A stretch of 64,000 nucleotides of DNA from Gryllotalpicola daejeonensis (GTDB taxonomy: Bacteria > Actinomycetota > Actinomycetes > Actinomycetales > Microbacteriaceae): positions 2,170,001 through 2,234,000 of the forward strand of contig NZ_BAABBV010000001.1 in the NCBI RefSeq assembly GCF_039538145.1, given 5' to 3'. Shown here piece after piece: positions 1 through 7,936 of this stretch. Made by a program: the position numbers and the translations under genes. The stretch's first letter is position 1. The number at the start of each line of letters is the position of its first letter. The notes under the pieces are model-generated. The model did no database searches. It was not told where the DNA came from and saw only the letters and a list, made by a program, of their open reading frames with translations.

Positions 1-896
1 GCCGTATCGCTCAGGTTGCTCACGAGACCGCCCGCCTGCTGCAACGCGGTGGGCGACAGGTCGGTGTCGTCATCCTTCACCTTGCAGTTCACGGCGCCCG
101 TGACCGGGTCGCGGTCTGCTGCGTACCCCGTCGGGGCGGGCGACGGCAGCGTCGAGCTGTTCGGAATGGTGGTCGTCTCGCTGATGCCGAGCGGCCCGGT
201 GACGTACTTGTCGTACAGCGACGCCCACGACGTGTTCGTCGCGGTCTGCAGCGCGAGCCCGAGCAGCACGAAGCCCGCGTTCGAGTACGCGAAGGTCTGA
301 CCGGGGGCACCGACGCGCGGCTGCCCCAGCCCGCTGTTGATCAACTCGACCGTGTCCCAGGTGCGCGTCGGGTTGGTCACCATCTGCGGAATGAGCGAGT
401 TCCAGTAATCGGGGAATCCGGAGGTGTTCTGGCACAGCGCCCCGAGCGTGAGGCCGTTCAGGCCGACCATGCGCGGCAGGTACTTCGAGACCTGGTCGGT
501 CAGCTTCACCTTCTTGTCGCCGACGAGCCCGAGCAGCACGGTGCAGGTGGCGGACTTCGTGATCGAGCCGATGCGGAACGAGGCGTCGGTGCTCATCTCG
601 TCGGCGCCCTTGTCGTGCGAGACGGTTCCCGACGCGGCCGTCCACGTGCCGGCCCACGGCGCCCACACCCCGGCGACGCCGCCGCTGCCGCCCGAGAGCT
701 TGACCGCGTTGTCGAGGACGGCCTGCAGCTGCTTCGACGTGTCGTCAGGCATCCGATCGCCCGTGCTCGTGCCGATCGCCTCGACGCTCGCGCCCCCGCT
801 CGCGCTGCACGCGGCCAACAGCAGAGCGCTCAATCCGAGCGCGATCGCCGCGATCGCGCGCCGCGCGCGACGGACAGGAATTCCCCGAGGCGACAT
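1..896 (-). CDS. Lipoprotein serine hydrolase of the beta-lactamase class C/PBP4-like fold (3' end beyond window)
   Basis: The protein starts at ATG 896 (MSPRGIPVRRARRAIAAIAL) and runs off the left edge, so the C-terminus is missing. The first ~30 residues form a lipoprotein signal peptide with lipobox LLAAC, which predicts attachment outside the membrane. A serine beta-lactamase-type active site follows: SITK (SxxK, the nucleophile serine and base lysine) near residue 107 and YSN (YxN) about 90 residues later. Proteins of this family are D-alanyl-D-alanine carboxypeptidases, esterases or class C-like beta-lactamases. The substrate cannot be decided from sequence. The third motif (KTG/HxG) would lie outside the window. 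Confidence 0.85.
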   Translation of the reverse strand, partial: MSPRGIPVRRARRAIAAIALGLSALLLAACSASGGASVEAIGTSTGDRMPDDTSKQLQAVLDNAVKLSGGSGGVAGVWAPWAGTWTAASGTVSHDKGADEMSTDASFRIGSITKSATCTVLLGLVGDKKVKLTDQVSKYLPRMVGLNGLTLGALCQNTSGFPDYWNSLIPQMVTNPTRTWDTVELINSGLGQPRVGAPGQTFAYSNAGFVLLGLALQTATNTSWASLYDKYVTGPLGISETTTIPNSSTLPSPAPTGYAADRDPVTGAVNCKVKDDDTDLSPTALQQAGGLVSNLSDT

Positions 897-989
897 GCTC
901 ACCACCCCTCGTGCAGCACCAGCCTGCTTCGAGTCTAGGCGGGCGTCTAACGGGTTCACATCCGCCGATGGGATGACGGGCAGGCGGCG

Positions 990-2288
990 TTACGAAGCCG
1001 TTACCGCCACCCGCGGCGCTCGCCCGGCGTCGGCCATGAAGCGCTCGACGTCCTTGTCGACCCAGATGTCGGCCGGCCGCAGCGGGCGGGTCAGATAGAG
1101 CCCCTCGAGCGCCGTGATGCGGCTCAGCGCGACATACGTCTGCCCGGGGCTGAACGCCCGCGAGCCGAGGTCGACGATCGCCTGGTCGTAGGTCTTGCCC
1201 TGCGATTTGTGGATCGTGACAGCCCACGCGAGCCGCAGCGGGAACTGCGAGAACTCGGCGACGACGTCCTTCTCGAGCTTCTTCGTCACCGGGTCGTAGC
1301 TGTACTTGTGCCGCTCCCACGTCGCCGGCTCGACCTCGTAGCGCACGCCGTCGATCTCGACCTCGACGTTCGCGGTGATCTTCGTGACGGTGCCGATCGA
1401 CCCGTTCACCCAGCGCACCTCGCCCTGTCCCTGAGTGTCGTTGCGCAGGAACATCACCTGCGCCCCGACCTTCAGCTCGAGCGCCTCGTCGGCGGGGTAG
1501 TTGCGGCCGCCGAAGTCACCCGAGATCTCGGCCTTCGCGGTCTGCAGCCGCCCGGGCAGCCGCTGCAGCTGCGCCTGGTTGATGCGGTTCACCGAGTCGT
1601 TGCGGCTCGCGAGCGTGATGACACCGTCGCGCGGGGCCGGCCGGGCGCCGACGTCGTTGAGCCGATCGGCGATCTGCTTCGTGACCATGCCGTGCCGCAC
1701 CGCGTTCAGCATGTACTTGAACTCGGCCTCGTGCTGCCGGTGCACCTCCGACAGCTCGACAATGCGCAGCTCGGCGGTCTGCCACACCTTCGCGTCGAAG
1801 AACCACATCGAGCGGTAGGTGTCGGCGAAGTACTCGCGCTCCTCCTGGCTTCCGGGCACGGGCGCGAGCTGGTACGGGTCGCCGAACAGCACCACCTGCA
1901 CGCCGCCGAACGGCGACTGGCGCTTCCGCGCCTGGCGCAGGCTGCGGTCGATCGCATCCATTAGGTCGGCGTTGACCATCGACACCTCGTCGATCACGAG
2001 GGTGTCGATCGTGTTCAGCAGCTTCTTGAGCTCGTCGGACTGGTCGATCGCCTGGTCGGCGATCACGCCGATCGGCAGCCGGAACAGCGAATGGATCGTC
2101 TGCCCGCCGACGTTGAGCGCCGCGACCCCCGTGGGCGCGCTGATGACGAGCTGCTTCTCGGTGTTCCACGCGAGGTGGTTCAGCAGCGTGGACTTGCCCG
2201 TTCCCGCGCGGCCGGTGACGAACACGTGCTCGCGCGTCTTCTCGATCAGGTCGAAGACGGCCTGTTGTTCACGAGAGAGCTGGGGCAC
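990..2288 (-). CDS. PIF1/RecD-like superfamily 1 DNA helicase
   Basis: This 432-aa ATP-dependent helicase has a Walker A motif GRAGTGKST near residue 27, a DEAH-like Walker B VIDEVSMV near residue 100, a GDPYQLAPV motif III-type segment, and a C-terminal AVTIHKSQGKTYDQ plus YVALSRIT signature. These are diagnostic of PIF1/RecD2-type enzymes. Such helicases unwind 5' to 3' DNA, R-loops or G-quadruplexes. The start is GTG at 2288. A TAATCT box (2295-2300, complement) lies 6 nt upstream, so the message is probably leaderless. No partner gene lies alongside. Confidence 0.9.
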   Translation of the reverse strand: MPQLSREQQAVFDLIEKTREHVFVTGRAGTGKSTLLNHLAWNTEKQLVISAPTGVAALNVGGQTIHSLFRLPIGVIADQAIDQSDELKKLLNTIDTLVIDEVSMVNADLMDAIDRSLRQARKRQSPFGGVQVVLFGDPYQLAPVPGSQEEREYFADTYRSMWFFDAKVWQTAELRIVELSEVHRQHEAEFKYMLNAVRHGMVTKQIADRLNDVGARPAPRDGVITLASRNDSVNRINQAQLQRLPGRLQTAKAEISGDFGGRNYPADEALELKVGAQVMFLRNDTQGQGEVRWVNGSIGTVTKITANVEVEIDGVRYEVEPATWERHKYSYDPVTKKLEKDVVAEFSQFPLRLAWAVTIHKSQGKTYDQAIVDLGSRAFSPGQTYVALSRITALEGLYLTRPLRPADIWVDKDVERFMADAGRAPRVAVTAS

Positions 2289-2343
2289 CGATTCAGATTA
2301 GTTCGCGGGATGCCTCGCGAGGCGCCATCCACAGCGCGAGCCG

Positions 2344-2571
2344 TCAGCCTCCGAGGCCGCCGGGCCCCACCTGCTGGCCGTTGTGCAGCGCCTGCAGCTG
2401 GCCCCGCTGCAGCTCGGCCTGCTGCGCCTGCGCCGGGTCGTCAGACGGCGACAGGAAGAGGCCGGCGCTCGGCGTCTTGCGGTGCCGCCCCCGCACGAAC
2501 CCGGCGACGATGAGCCCGACCAGCGCGAGCCCGAACACCCAGGCGAGAATCGTTGCGATCATGGCGACCAC
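2344..2571 (-). CDS. Small single-pass membrane protein, unknown function
   Basis: This 75-aa protein has one N-terminal hydrophobic segment (about residues 3-26, IATILAWVFGLALVGLIVAG). A basic stretch RGRHRK follows, then a polar Gln/Gly-rich cytoplasmic tail ending QVGPGGLGG. The topology is therefore probably N-out/C-in. It lies between the PIF1-like helicase and the CopD/CtaG gene, 48 nt downstream of the latter on the same strand, so it may be co-transcribed with the copper gene. No family was recognised. Confidence 0.65.
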   Translation of the reverse strand: MVAMIATILAWVFGLALVGLIVAGFVRGRHRKTPSAGLFLSPSDDPAQAQQAELQRGQLQALHNGQQVGPGGLGG

Positions 2572-2619
2572 CCTTTCGGCCAGAGCACCTGGCGCTTGGG
2601 GGAAGCATATGGTGCCGGG

Positions 2620-4587
2620 TCAGCGGTGGGAAGCATCCTTTTCCGCCATCCGCTGCAGCATCGCGTTGTACTCGGCGACGTCCGCGTTGCCGGTGCGATC
2701 GGATGCCCGGTCCTTCCGCTTCGTCTCGCGGGCGTCGCTGCGGCTCCACTGCAGCGCGACGACGATCGCGAGCACGAGGGTCGGCAGCTCGCCGATGCTC
2801 CACGCGATGCCGCCCGCGACGTACTGGTCGTTCATCGGGGTGGCACCCCAGGTGCGCCCCATCGCCCCGAACCAGTCGGCGAGGAAGAGCCCGGAGGCGG
2901 TCATGATCGTGAGCCCGAAGAAGGCGTGCACCACCATCGTGCCGAGCAGCAGCACGAGCCGGAACGGGTACGCCAGGCGGAACGGCACAGGGTCGATGCC
3001 GATCAGCGACTGCACGAACAGGTAGCCGGTGATCAGGAAGTGCACCGTCATCCACTCGTGCCCGAGGTGGTTCTCTGTCGCCCAGCGGAACAGCGGCGAG
3101 TAGTAGAAGACCCACAGGCTGCCGACGAACAGCAGCGCGGCGATGAAGGGATTCGCGAGGATGCCGGCGATGCGGCTGTGCACGGCGAGCAGAATCCACT
3201 CACGGCCGCCGCGCGAGTCATCCGACCGCTTCGTGATCGCGCGCGCCGCCAGCGTGACGGGCGCGCCGGGCACGAGCAGCAGCGGCACGACCATCATCAG
3301 CGCCATGTGCATCGTCATGTGCGCCGAGAACAGGTAGTCGACGTAGACCGCGATGCCGCCGCTGGTGATGTATGCCAGCACGAGCATGCCCGCCACCCAG
3401 CTGACCGTGCGCCCGAGCGGCCAGCTGTCGCCGCGACGGCGCAGGCGAAGCACCCCGGCGATGTAGAAGAAGATGCCGAAGGCGGCGACCAGCAGCCAGA
3501 CGGGGTCGACGTTCGCGCCGAAGATCAGCGAGTGCAGCGTCTCTGGCGGCGGCAGCGGCTGGCCGGTCAGGATCTCGGCCGGCGTCGTCGTCTCGGGCGT
3601 CTGCTGAACGGGAGTCGCGGTGCGCGCGAGCGCCGCCGCGATGCCCGAGGCGAAGCCCATGAACGCGAGCTCGGTCGTCACCAGCGCCCAGAACGGGCCG
3701 CGGCTGGCGCTCGTGCGCAGGCGCGCGATCAGCCAGCGGCGCTGCAGCACGCCGAAGAGGCCGAGCACGATGAGCACGGCGGCCTTGCCGATGACCAGCA
3801 CGCCGTAGGGGGTGAACAGCGCCGCCCACGTGCCCACGCGCAGCTCGGCGCTCAGGTAGCCGCTGAACGCGACGACCACGAAGCAGATGATCGCGAGGCT
3901 GGAGTAGCGCGAGAGCACGGTCGGCAGCCGGTCGCCGGCGAGCGTGTTGCGGATCAGCACCAGGGTGAGCAGCCCGCCGATCCACACCGCGGCGCCCACG
4001 ATGTGCAGCCCGAGCGCGGTGATCGCGAGGTTGTGCCCGCTGGTGCCCGCCGCGTGGCCCTGCAGGGCGATGGGCACGAGCGCGCCGAGCGCGAGCAGCG
4101 TGACGAAGACGAGGGCGACCTGGTTGCGCACGGCGAAGCAGAGCACGGTGGTCGCCGCCGCCGCGAGCGTCGTGATTCCCCACGCCTGACCGAGCGCGAC
4201 CTGGGTCACGAACTGCAGGAACTGATTGCTGAAATCCTGGCTTGCCGCCAGCGGCGTGAAGGATGCGTCGCTGAACGACAGCACGGTGGTCAGCCCTGAC
4301 GCAACGGTCATGACCGCCGCGGACGCCGAGGCGACGTCGAGCGCCTTGTCGTATTCGGCGCGCTTCGAGCTCAGGGCGAAGAGCGCGAGCAGCAGTGCGC
4401 CGATCGCCCCCGCCGACGACAGATCGACGACGAGCTTCGTGATCGGCAGGCCCCAGCGCGTGACGGCGCCCGGGTCGCTGAGGCCGAGCGGAGCGCTGCC
4501 GCCGCCGAAGGCGAGAGCCGCGATGATCGCCACGAGAGCCGCTGCGATCAGGGCCACGGGGCCCGCGACGCGCTGCGCTCTGTTCAC
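2620..4587 (-). CDS. CopD-CtaG fusion: copper uptake/cytochrome c oxidase assembly membrane protein
   Basis: This 655-aa polytopic membrane protein is made of two known modules. Residues ~1-330 form a CopD-type copper-import domain, with repeated hydrophobic helices and a segment HIVGAAVWIGGLLTLV typical of CopD. Residues ~350-620 form a CtaG (caa3 oxidase assembly) domain, with HMTMHMALMMVVPLLL and a FYYSPLFRWATENHLGHEW segment. The conserved Met/His residues fit copper handling. The fused form is common in actinobacteria and is thought to deliver copper to the CuA/CuB centres of the terminal oxidase. The start is ATG 4587 with a hydrophobic N-terminus. It is transcribed alone or with the 75-aa gene downstream. 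Confidence 0.9.
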   Translation of the reverse strand: MNRAQRVAGPVALIAAALVAIIAALAFGGGSAPLGLSDPGAVTRWGLPITKLVVDLSSAGAIGALLLALFALSSKRAEYDKALDVASASAAVMTVASGLTTVLSFSDASFTPLAASQDFSNQFLQFVTQVALGQAWGITTLAAAATTVLCFAVRNQVALVFVTLLALGALVPIALQGHAAGTSGHNLAITALGLHIVGAAVWIGGLLTLVLIRNTLAGDRLPTVLSRYSSLAIICFVVVAFSGYLSAELRVGTWAALFTPYGVLVIGKAAVLIVLGLFGVLQRRWLIARLRTSASRGPFWALVTTELAFMGFASGIAAALARTATPVQQTPETTTPAEILTGQPLPPPETLHSLIFGANVDPVWLLVAAFGIFFYIAGVLRLRRRGDSWPLGRTVSWVAGMLVLAYITSGGIAVYVDYLFSAHMTMHMALMMVVPLLLVPGAPVTLAARAITKRSDDSRGGREWILLAVHSRIAGILANPFIAALLFVGSLWVFYYSPLFRWATENHLGHEWMTVHFLITGYLFVQSLIGIDPVPFRLAYPFRLVLLLGTMVVHAFFGLTIMTASGLFLADWFGAMGRTWGATPMNDQYVAGGIAWSIGELPTLVLAIVVALQWSRSDARETKRKDRASDRTGNADVAEYNAMLQRMAEKDASHR

Positions 4588-4752
4588 CGCACCAGCGTAG
4601 TTCCGTGCACCTTTGAGCTTCCCGCGTCGGCTGACCTGGCCGCTGCTGCGCCCATTCGGCGCGGCTGCGTGCCCGTTCGGCGCAATGGTTGCCAGTGCAG
4701 CGGGCGCACGTGCGCCATTCGGGCACGTGAGCGCCAGCGCCGCTCCGGCACG

Positions 4753-4781
4753 AAAAAGGCGCCCACCCGCGGGTGAGCGCC
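4753..4781 (-). terminator. Rho-independent terminator after the HU gene
   Basis: On the minus strand GGCGCTCACC-CGCG-GGTGGGCGCC forms a GC-rich stem followed directly by TTTTT. It starts 19 nt past the HU stop codon and is oriented for that gene. Confidence 0.85.
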
Positions 4782-4799
4782 TGATCCGGTGGTGCTGTC

Positions 4800-5087
4800 T
4801 TACTTGACGGCAGCCTTCAGCTTCGAGCCGGCGGTCAGCTTGACGCGCTTGCCGGCCGGGATCTTGATCTCGGCGCCGGTCTGCGGGTTGCGACCGGTGC
4901 GAGCTGCGGTGTTCGAGCTCTCGGCGGCGAGCCAGCCGGGGATCGTGACCTTGCCGCCGTCGGCAACGGTCTTCGCGATCGTGGCGAAGAAGGCGTCGAT
5001 GACGCCGCCGACGACGGTCTGGCTCTGGCCGGTCTCACCGGCGACCGCAGCGACGAGCTCGGTCTTGTTCAGCGACTTATCAGCCAT
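4800..5087 (-). CDS. hup: HU-family nucleoid DNA-binding protein
   Basis: At 95 aa it has the usual length for bacterial HU. It opens MADKSLNKTELVAAVAGETG and contains the helix-turn-helix dimer core and the arm signature GRNPQTGAEIKIPAGK, where the Pro intercalates into bent DNA. It ends shortly after the arm (KLKAAVK), so it lacks the long Lys/Ala tail of the mycobacterial HupB type. A strong ribosome site (GGAGGA) lies about 8 nt before ATG 5087. A strong terminator follows, so it is a monocistronic gene. Confidence 0.95.
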   Translation of the reverse strand: MADKSLNKTELVAAVAGETGQSQTVVGGVIDAFFATIAKTVADGGKVTIPGWLAAESSNTAARTGRNPQTGAEIKIPAGKRVKLTAGSKLKAAVK

Positions 5088-5259
5088 GGGTGTCCTCCTC
5101 GGACTGCTGCTGCCTGGAGCAGCGTCTGTGTTCGGTGATGAAACGGGTGGCGCACAGAGGCGCCGGTCTTCCGACCCCCTCCGGCCACGGCCAAAGTAGC
5201 ATCACATCCGCGGAATCTCGCGGAATTTCGGCGTGTTGCGGCGGTGAAAGACTGTCATC

Positions 5260-6519
5260 ATGACCTCACGCGAAGAGAAGAATCCCATCAGGACCGCTCG
5301 CGGAAGCGTCGCGATCACGAACGCGAGGCTCGTTCCCGTCTCCAGTGAGCCGATCGAGAACGGCACGATCGTCGTCGTCGACGGCGTCATCGAGGCGCTT
5401 GGCGCCGACGTCGCGGTGCCAGACGGCGTTCCCGTCGTCGACGCCGGCGGCCGCCCCGTCTACCCCGGTTTCGTCGAGGCGCACGGGCACCTGGGCGTGC
5501 ACGAGGAGGCCGAGGGCTGGGCGGGCAACGACACCAACGAGATGACCGACCCGAACGGCGCGGGGTTGCGCGCCATCGACGGCATCAACATCGAAGACGA
5601 GGGCTTCCGCGATGCGCTCGGCGGCGGCGTCACCAGCGCGGTCATCAAGCCCGGCTCCGGCAACCCGATCGGCGGCCAGACCGTCGCGATCAAGACGTGG
5701 GGTGGCCGCACCGTCGACGAGCAGGTGATCACCGACGCCGTCTCGGTGAAGTCGGCCCTCGGCGAGAACCCGAAGCGGGTCTACGGGGACAAGAAGCAGC
5801 TGCCCTCGACGCGTCTCGGCGTGGCATCCGTCATCAGGTCCGCGTTCGTCGACGCGCAGAACTATCGCGCCAAGCGCGCGGCGGCCGAGGCCAAGGGCGA
5901 CCCGTTCGAGCGCGACCTCGCGAAGGAGACGCTCGTGCGAGTGCTCGAGGGCGAGCTCGCCTGGGACCAGCACACGCACCGGGCCGACGACATCGCGACG
6001 GCGCTACGCCTCGCCGACGAGTTCGGCTACCGCCTCGTGATCAACCACGGCACAGAGGGCGCAGAGCTCGCCGACGTCCTCGCCGAGCGCGATGTGCCGG
6101 TGATCTTCGGCCCGATGTTCACCACCCGGTCGAAGGTCGAGCTGCGCAACCGTGCCATCGCGAACCTCGGTCGCCTCGCCAAAGCGGGCGTGCGCGTGGC
6201 GATCACCACCGACCACCCGGTGGTGCCGATCAACTTCCTCATCCATCAGGCGTCACTCGCCGTGAAAGAGGGGCTCGACCCGGTCGTCGCCATCGAGGCG
6301 CTCACCGTCAACCCGGCGTCGTTCCTCGGCCTGCGCGACCGCATCGGCGCCCTCGAGCCGGGCCTCGACGGCGACCTCGTGATCTGGTCGGGCGACCCAC
6401 TCGACGTGAACTCGCGCGCCGAGCAGGTGTTCATCACGGGCACGCGCGTGTATTCCTGGGATGCCGCAAGCGGCGCTTCCGTCGTCGAGCGCATCGCGCG
6501 CTTCGACCGCACCGCCTAG
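5260..6519 (+). CDS. Amidohydrolase, imidazolonepropionase-like metal-dependent hydrolase
   Basis: This 419-aa amidohydrolase-superfamily enzyme has the first metal-binding HxH at EAHGHLGVH (residues ~72-79) after the beta-sandwich N-terminus. Further features are QHTHRADDI, VINHG and TTDHPVVP (metal and catalytic Asp region), and the closing NPASFLGLRDRIGALEPG plus GDLVIWSGDPL typical of the family. The exact substrate is not recognisable. Related genes are annotated as imidazolonepropionase-like hydrolases or cyclic-imide/aryldialkylphosphatase relatives. No hut genes are nearby, so a histidine-catabolic role is not supported. It is a single gene facing the rpsN operon. Confidence 0.85.
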   Translation: MTSREEKNPIRTARGSVAITNARLVPVSSEPIENGTIVVVDGVIEALGADVAVPDGVPVVDAGGRPVYPGFVEAHGHLGVHEEAEGWAGNDTNEMTDPNGAGLRAIDGINIEDEGFRDALGGGVTSAVIKPGSGNPIGGQTVAIKTWGGRTVDEQVITDAVSVKSALGENPKRVYGDKKQLPSTRLGVASVIRSAFVDAQNYRAKRAAAEAKGDPFERDLAKETLVRVLEGELAWDQHTHRADDIATALRLADEFGYRLVINHGTEGAELADVLAERDVPVIFGPMFTTRSKVELRNRAIANLGRLAKAGVRVAITTDHPVVPINFLIHQASLAVKEGLDPVVAIEALTVNPASFLGLRDRIGALEPGLDGDLVIWSGDPLDVNSRAEQVFITGTRVYSWDAASGASVVERIARFDRTA

Positions 6520-6525
6520 CAACTC

Positions 6526-6583
6526 GTTCCCGTTCCGGACAGATCCGCCCGCGGCGGCGGGCGCGAATGTCCGGAACGGGAAC
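6526..6583. repeat. 58-bp near-perfect palindrome (16-bp arms) after the amidohydrolase gene
   Basis: The arms GTTCCCGTTCCGGACA (6526-6541) and TGTCCGGAACGGGAAC (6568-6583) are exact inverted complements. The 26-nt spacer holds a second inner stem (CGCCCGC/GCGGGCG). It has no T-run, so it is not a classic terminator. It lies 7 nt after the amidohydrolase stop codon and before a separate bidirectional terminator. Confidence 0.8.
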
Positions 6584-6601
6584 CTGTCGCCGCTGGATAC
6601 G

Positions 6602-6635
6602 ACGAAGGCCCCCTGGTCTCCCAGGGGGCCTTCGT
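6602..6635. terminator. Bidirectional terminator between amidohydrolase and rpsN
   Basis: A perfect 15-bp stem ACGAAGGCCCCCTGG / CCAGGGGGCCTTCGT closes a TCTC loop. It serves the convergent amidohydrolase (+) and L28-L33-S14 operon (-). Confidence 0.85.
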
Positions 6636-6649
6636 GTGAGTGCTGTGGC

Positions 6650-6955
6650 TTACCAGCTCGACTTGGTGATGCCGGGCAGCTCGCCGTTGTGAGCCATCTC
6701 ACGGAAGCGGACACGCGAGATGCCGAACTTCGAGAGGACACCACGGGGGCGGCCGTCGATCTGGTCGCGGTTGCGCAGGCGCACCGGCGACGCGTTGCGC
6801 GGCAGCTTCTGCAGGCCGACGCGAGCGGCCTCGCGCTCCTCGTCGGTCGCGTTCGGGTTGACGAGCTGCTTCTTCAGCTCGGCGCGCTTCGCGGCGTAGC
6901 GGGCGACGACAGCCTCGCGCTGCTTGTTGCGGGCGATCTTGCTCTTCTTAGCCAT
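6650..6955 (-). CDS. rpsN: 30S ribosomal protein S14, zinc-independent (C-minus) long form
   Basis: This 101-aa S14 belongs to the long form without a zinc ribbon. It has no cysteines and contains the S14 core NRDQIDGRPRGVLSKFGISR and C-terminal GELPGITKSSW. It is the last gene of the L28-L33-S14 operon, 5 nt after rpmG. In mycobacteria and streptomycetes this form is the Zur-repressed paralogue used when zinc is scarce. The short zinc form usually sits in the main ribosomal operon, which is outside this window, so whether this is the only S14 cannot be told. Confidence 0.97.
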   Translation of the reverse strand: MAKKSKIARNKQREAVVARYAAKRAELKKQLVNPNATDEEREAARVGLQKLPRNASPVRLRNRDQIDGRPRGVLSKFGISRVRFREMAHNGELPGITKSSW

Positions 6956-6960
6956 ATTCC

Positions 6961-7128
6961 TTAGCGCTCCTCTCGGAACTCGACGTGCTTGCGGATGATC
7001 GGGTCGTACTTCTTGAGCACGAGACGATCGGGGTCGTTGCGGCGGTTCTTCTTGGTCACGTAGGTGTAACCGGTGCCGGCCGTCGAGCGGAGCTTGATGA
7101 TCGGACGGATGTCCTGCTGCTTAGCCAT
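6961..7128 (-). CDS. rpmG: 50S ribosomal protein L33, zinc-independent form
   Basis: This 55-aa protein starts MAKQQDIRPIIKLRSTAGTG and ends with KKYDPIIRKHVEFREER, the L33 fold. No cysteine is present, whereas zinc-type L33 carries two CxxC pairs. It overlaps the end of rpmB by 1 nt (TAATG), so translation is coupled. It is too short for a 60-aa cut-off. Confidence 0.97.
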   Translation of the reverse strand: MAKQQDIRPIIKLRSTAGTGYTYVTKKNRRNDPDRLVLKKYDPIIRKHVEFREER

Positions 7129-7364
7129 TAGATCTTCTCCCCTCGGGCCAGGATGTCCTTGACGACCGCCTCGATACCGCGGGCGTCGATGACCTTGATG
7201 CCCTTGGCGGACACCGTGAGGGTGACGTTACGGCGAAGCGAAGGGACGAAGTACGTCTTCTTCTGGATGTTCGGGTCGAAACGACGCTTCGTGCGTCGGT
7301 GCGAGTGCGAAATAGTGTGACCGAAGCCGGGGGTGGCGCCGGTCACCTGGCACACTGCTGCCAT
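7128..7364 (-). CDS. rpmB: 50S ribosomal protein L28, zinc-ligand-poor form
   Basis: This 78-aa L28 starts MAAVCQVTGATPGFG and has the SHSHRRTKRRFDPN core. Zinc-type homologues have a CxxC near the start. Here only C5 remains and the second ligand is Thr (CQVTG), so zinc binding is probably lost. It is the first gene of the L28-L33-S14 operon, with a good ribosome site GGAGGAA before ATG 7364. The 179-nt upstream region contains no AT-rich Zur operator that I can see. Confidence 0.97.
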   Translation of the reverse strand: MAAVCQVTGATPGFGHTISHSHRRTKRRFDPNIQKKTYFVPSLRRNVTLTVSAKGIKVIDARGIEAVVKDILARGEKI

Positions 7365-7543
7365 GTGATTCCTCCATCACTACCGATGCCCCGGAAAGGG
7401 CATCCCAAGATCTCTTGTCGGCGCACACCAGTACCTCTTCTTGGTGAATGGGCTTGGTGTGTGCGAACCGGCTCGAGGAGTCCGAGCCAGACAAACGTCA
7501 AGTCTATCAGAGGCCGCGGGATGCCTTTACCACGCGCAGCTCG

Positions 7544-7936
7544 TCAGCGTGAGCACGACGCGCAGAGCCCGAAGACGTCGACGACGTGCTGCGGCTCGGT
7601 GAATCCGTTGGCGCTCGCGACCTGCTGCGCCCATTCCTCGACGGGGTCGGCCGAGATCTCGACCGTCAGGCCGCAGTTGCGGCAGATGAGGTGGTGGTGG
7701 TGCCCCGACATGGTGCACGCGCGGTAGAGCGCCTCGCCCTCCGGCGACTGCAGCGAGTCTGCTTCCCCCTCGACGGCGAGCGAGGCGAGCGCCCGATAGA
7801 CCGTCGCGAGGCCGATCGGCGAGCCGCCGTCACGTAGCGAGGCGTGCAGGCTCTGGGCGCTCACGAAGTCGTCGCGCTTCGACAGCGCGTCGCGCACGGC
7901 CTCGCGCTGCCAGGTGTTGCGCTTGGGCGCGGTCAT
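7544..7936 (-). CDS. zur: Fur-family zinc uptake regulator (Zur)
   Basis: This 130-aa Fur-family repressor has an N-terminal winged helix (residues ~1-80, with LATVYRALASLAVEGEADSL as the recognition region). The metal/dimer domain has MSGHHHHLICRNCG and a C-terminal CASC, that is, two CxxC pairs for the structural zinc. Its place at the end of the znuA-znuC-znuB operon (ATGA overlap with znuB) argues for Zur rather than an iron-sensing Fur. It probably represses its own operon through the operator at 10641-10657. Confidence 0.92.
   Translation of the reverse strand: MTAPKRNTWQREAVRDALSKRDDFVSAQSLHASLRDGGSPIGLATVYRALASLAVEGEADSLQSPEGEALYRACTMSGHHHHLICRNCGLTVEISADPVEEWAQQVASANGFTEPQHVVDVFGLCASCSR

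Noticed and set aside
2383..4299. Long plus-strand open frame (638 codons) opposite CopD-CtaG
   Set aside because: It is antisense to a clear membrane-protein gene. Its product is Arg/His/Glu-rich with no hydrophobic or domain pattern, as expected from GC-rich shadow frames.
4584..4766. 60-codon minus-strand frame downstream of HU
   Set aside because: It begins inside the HU terminator and has an Arg-rich random-looking product.
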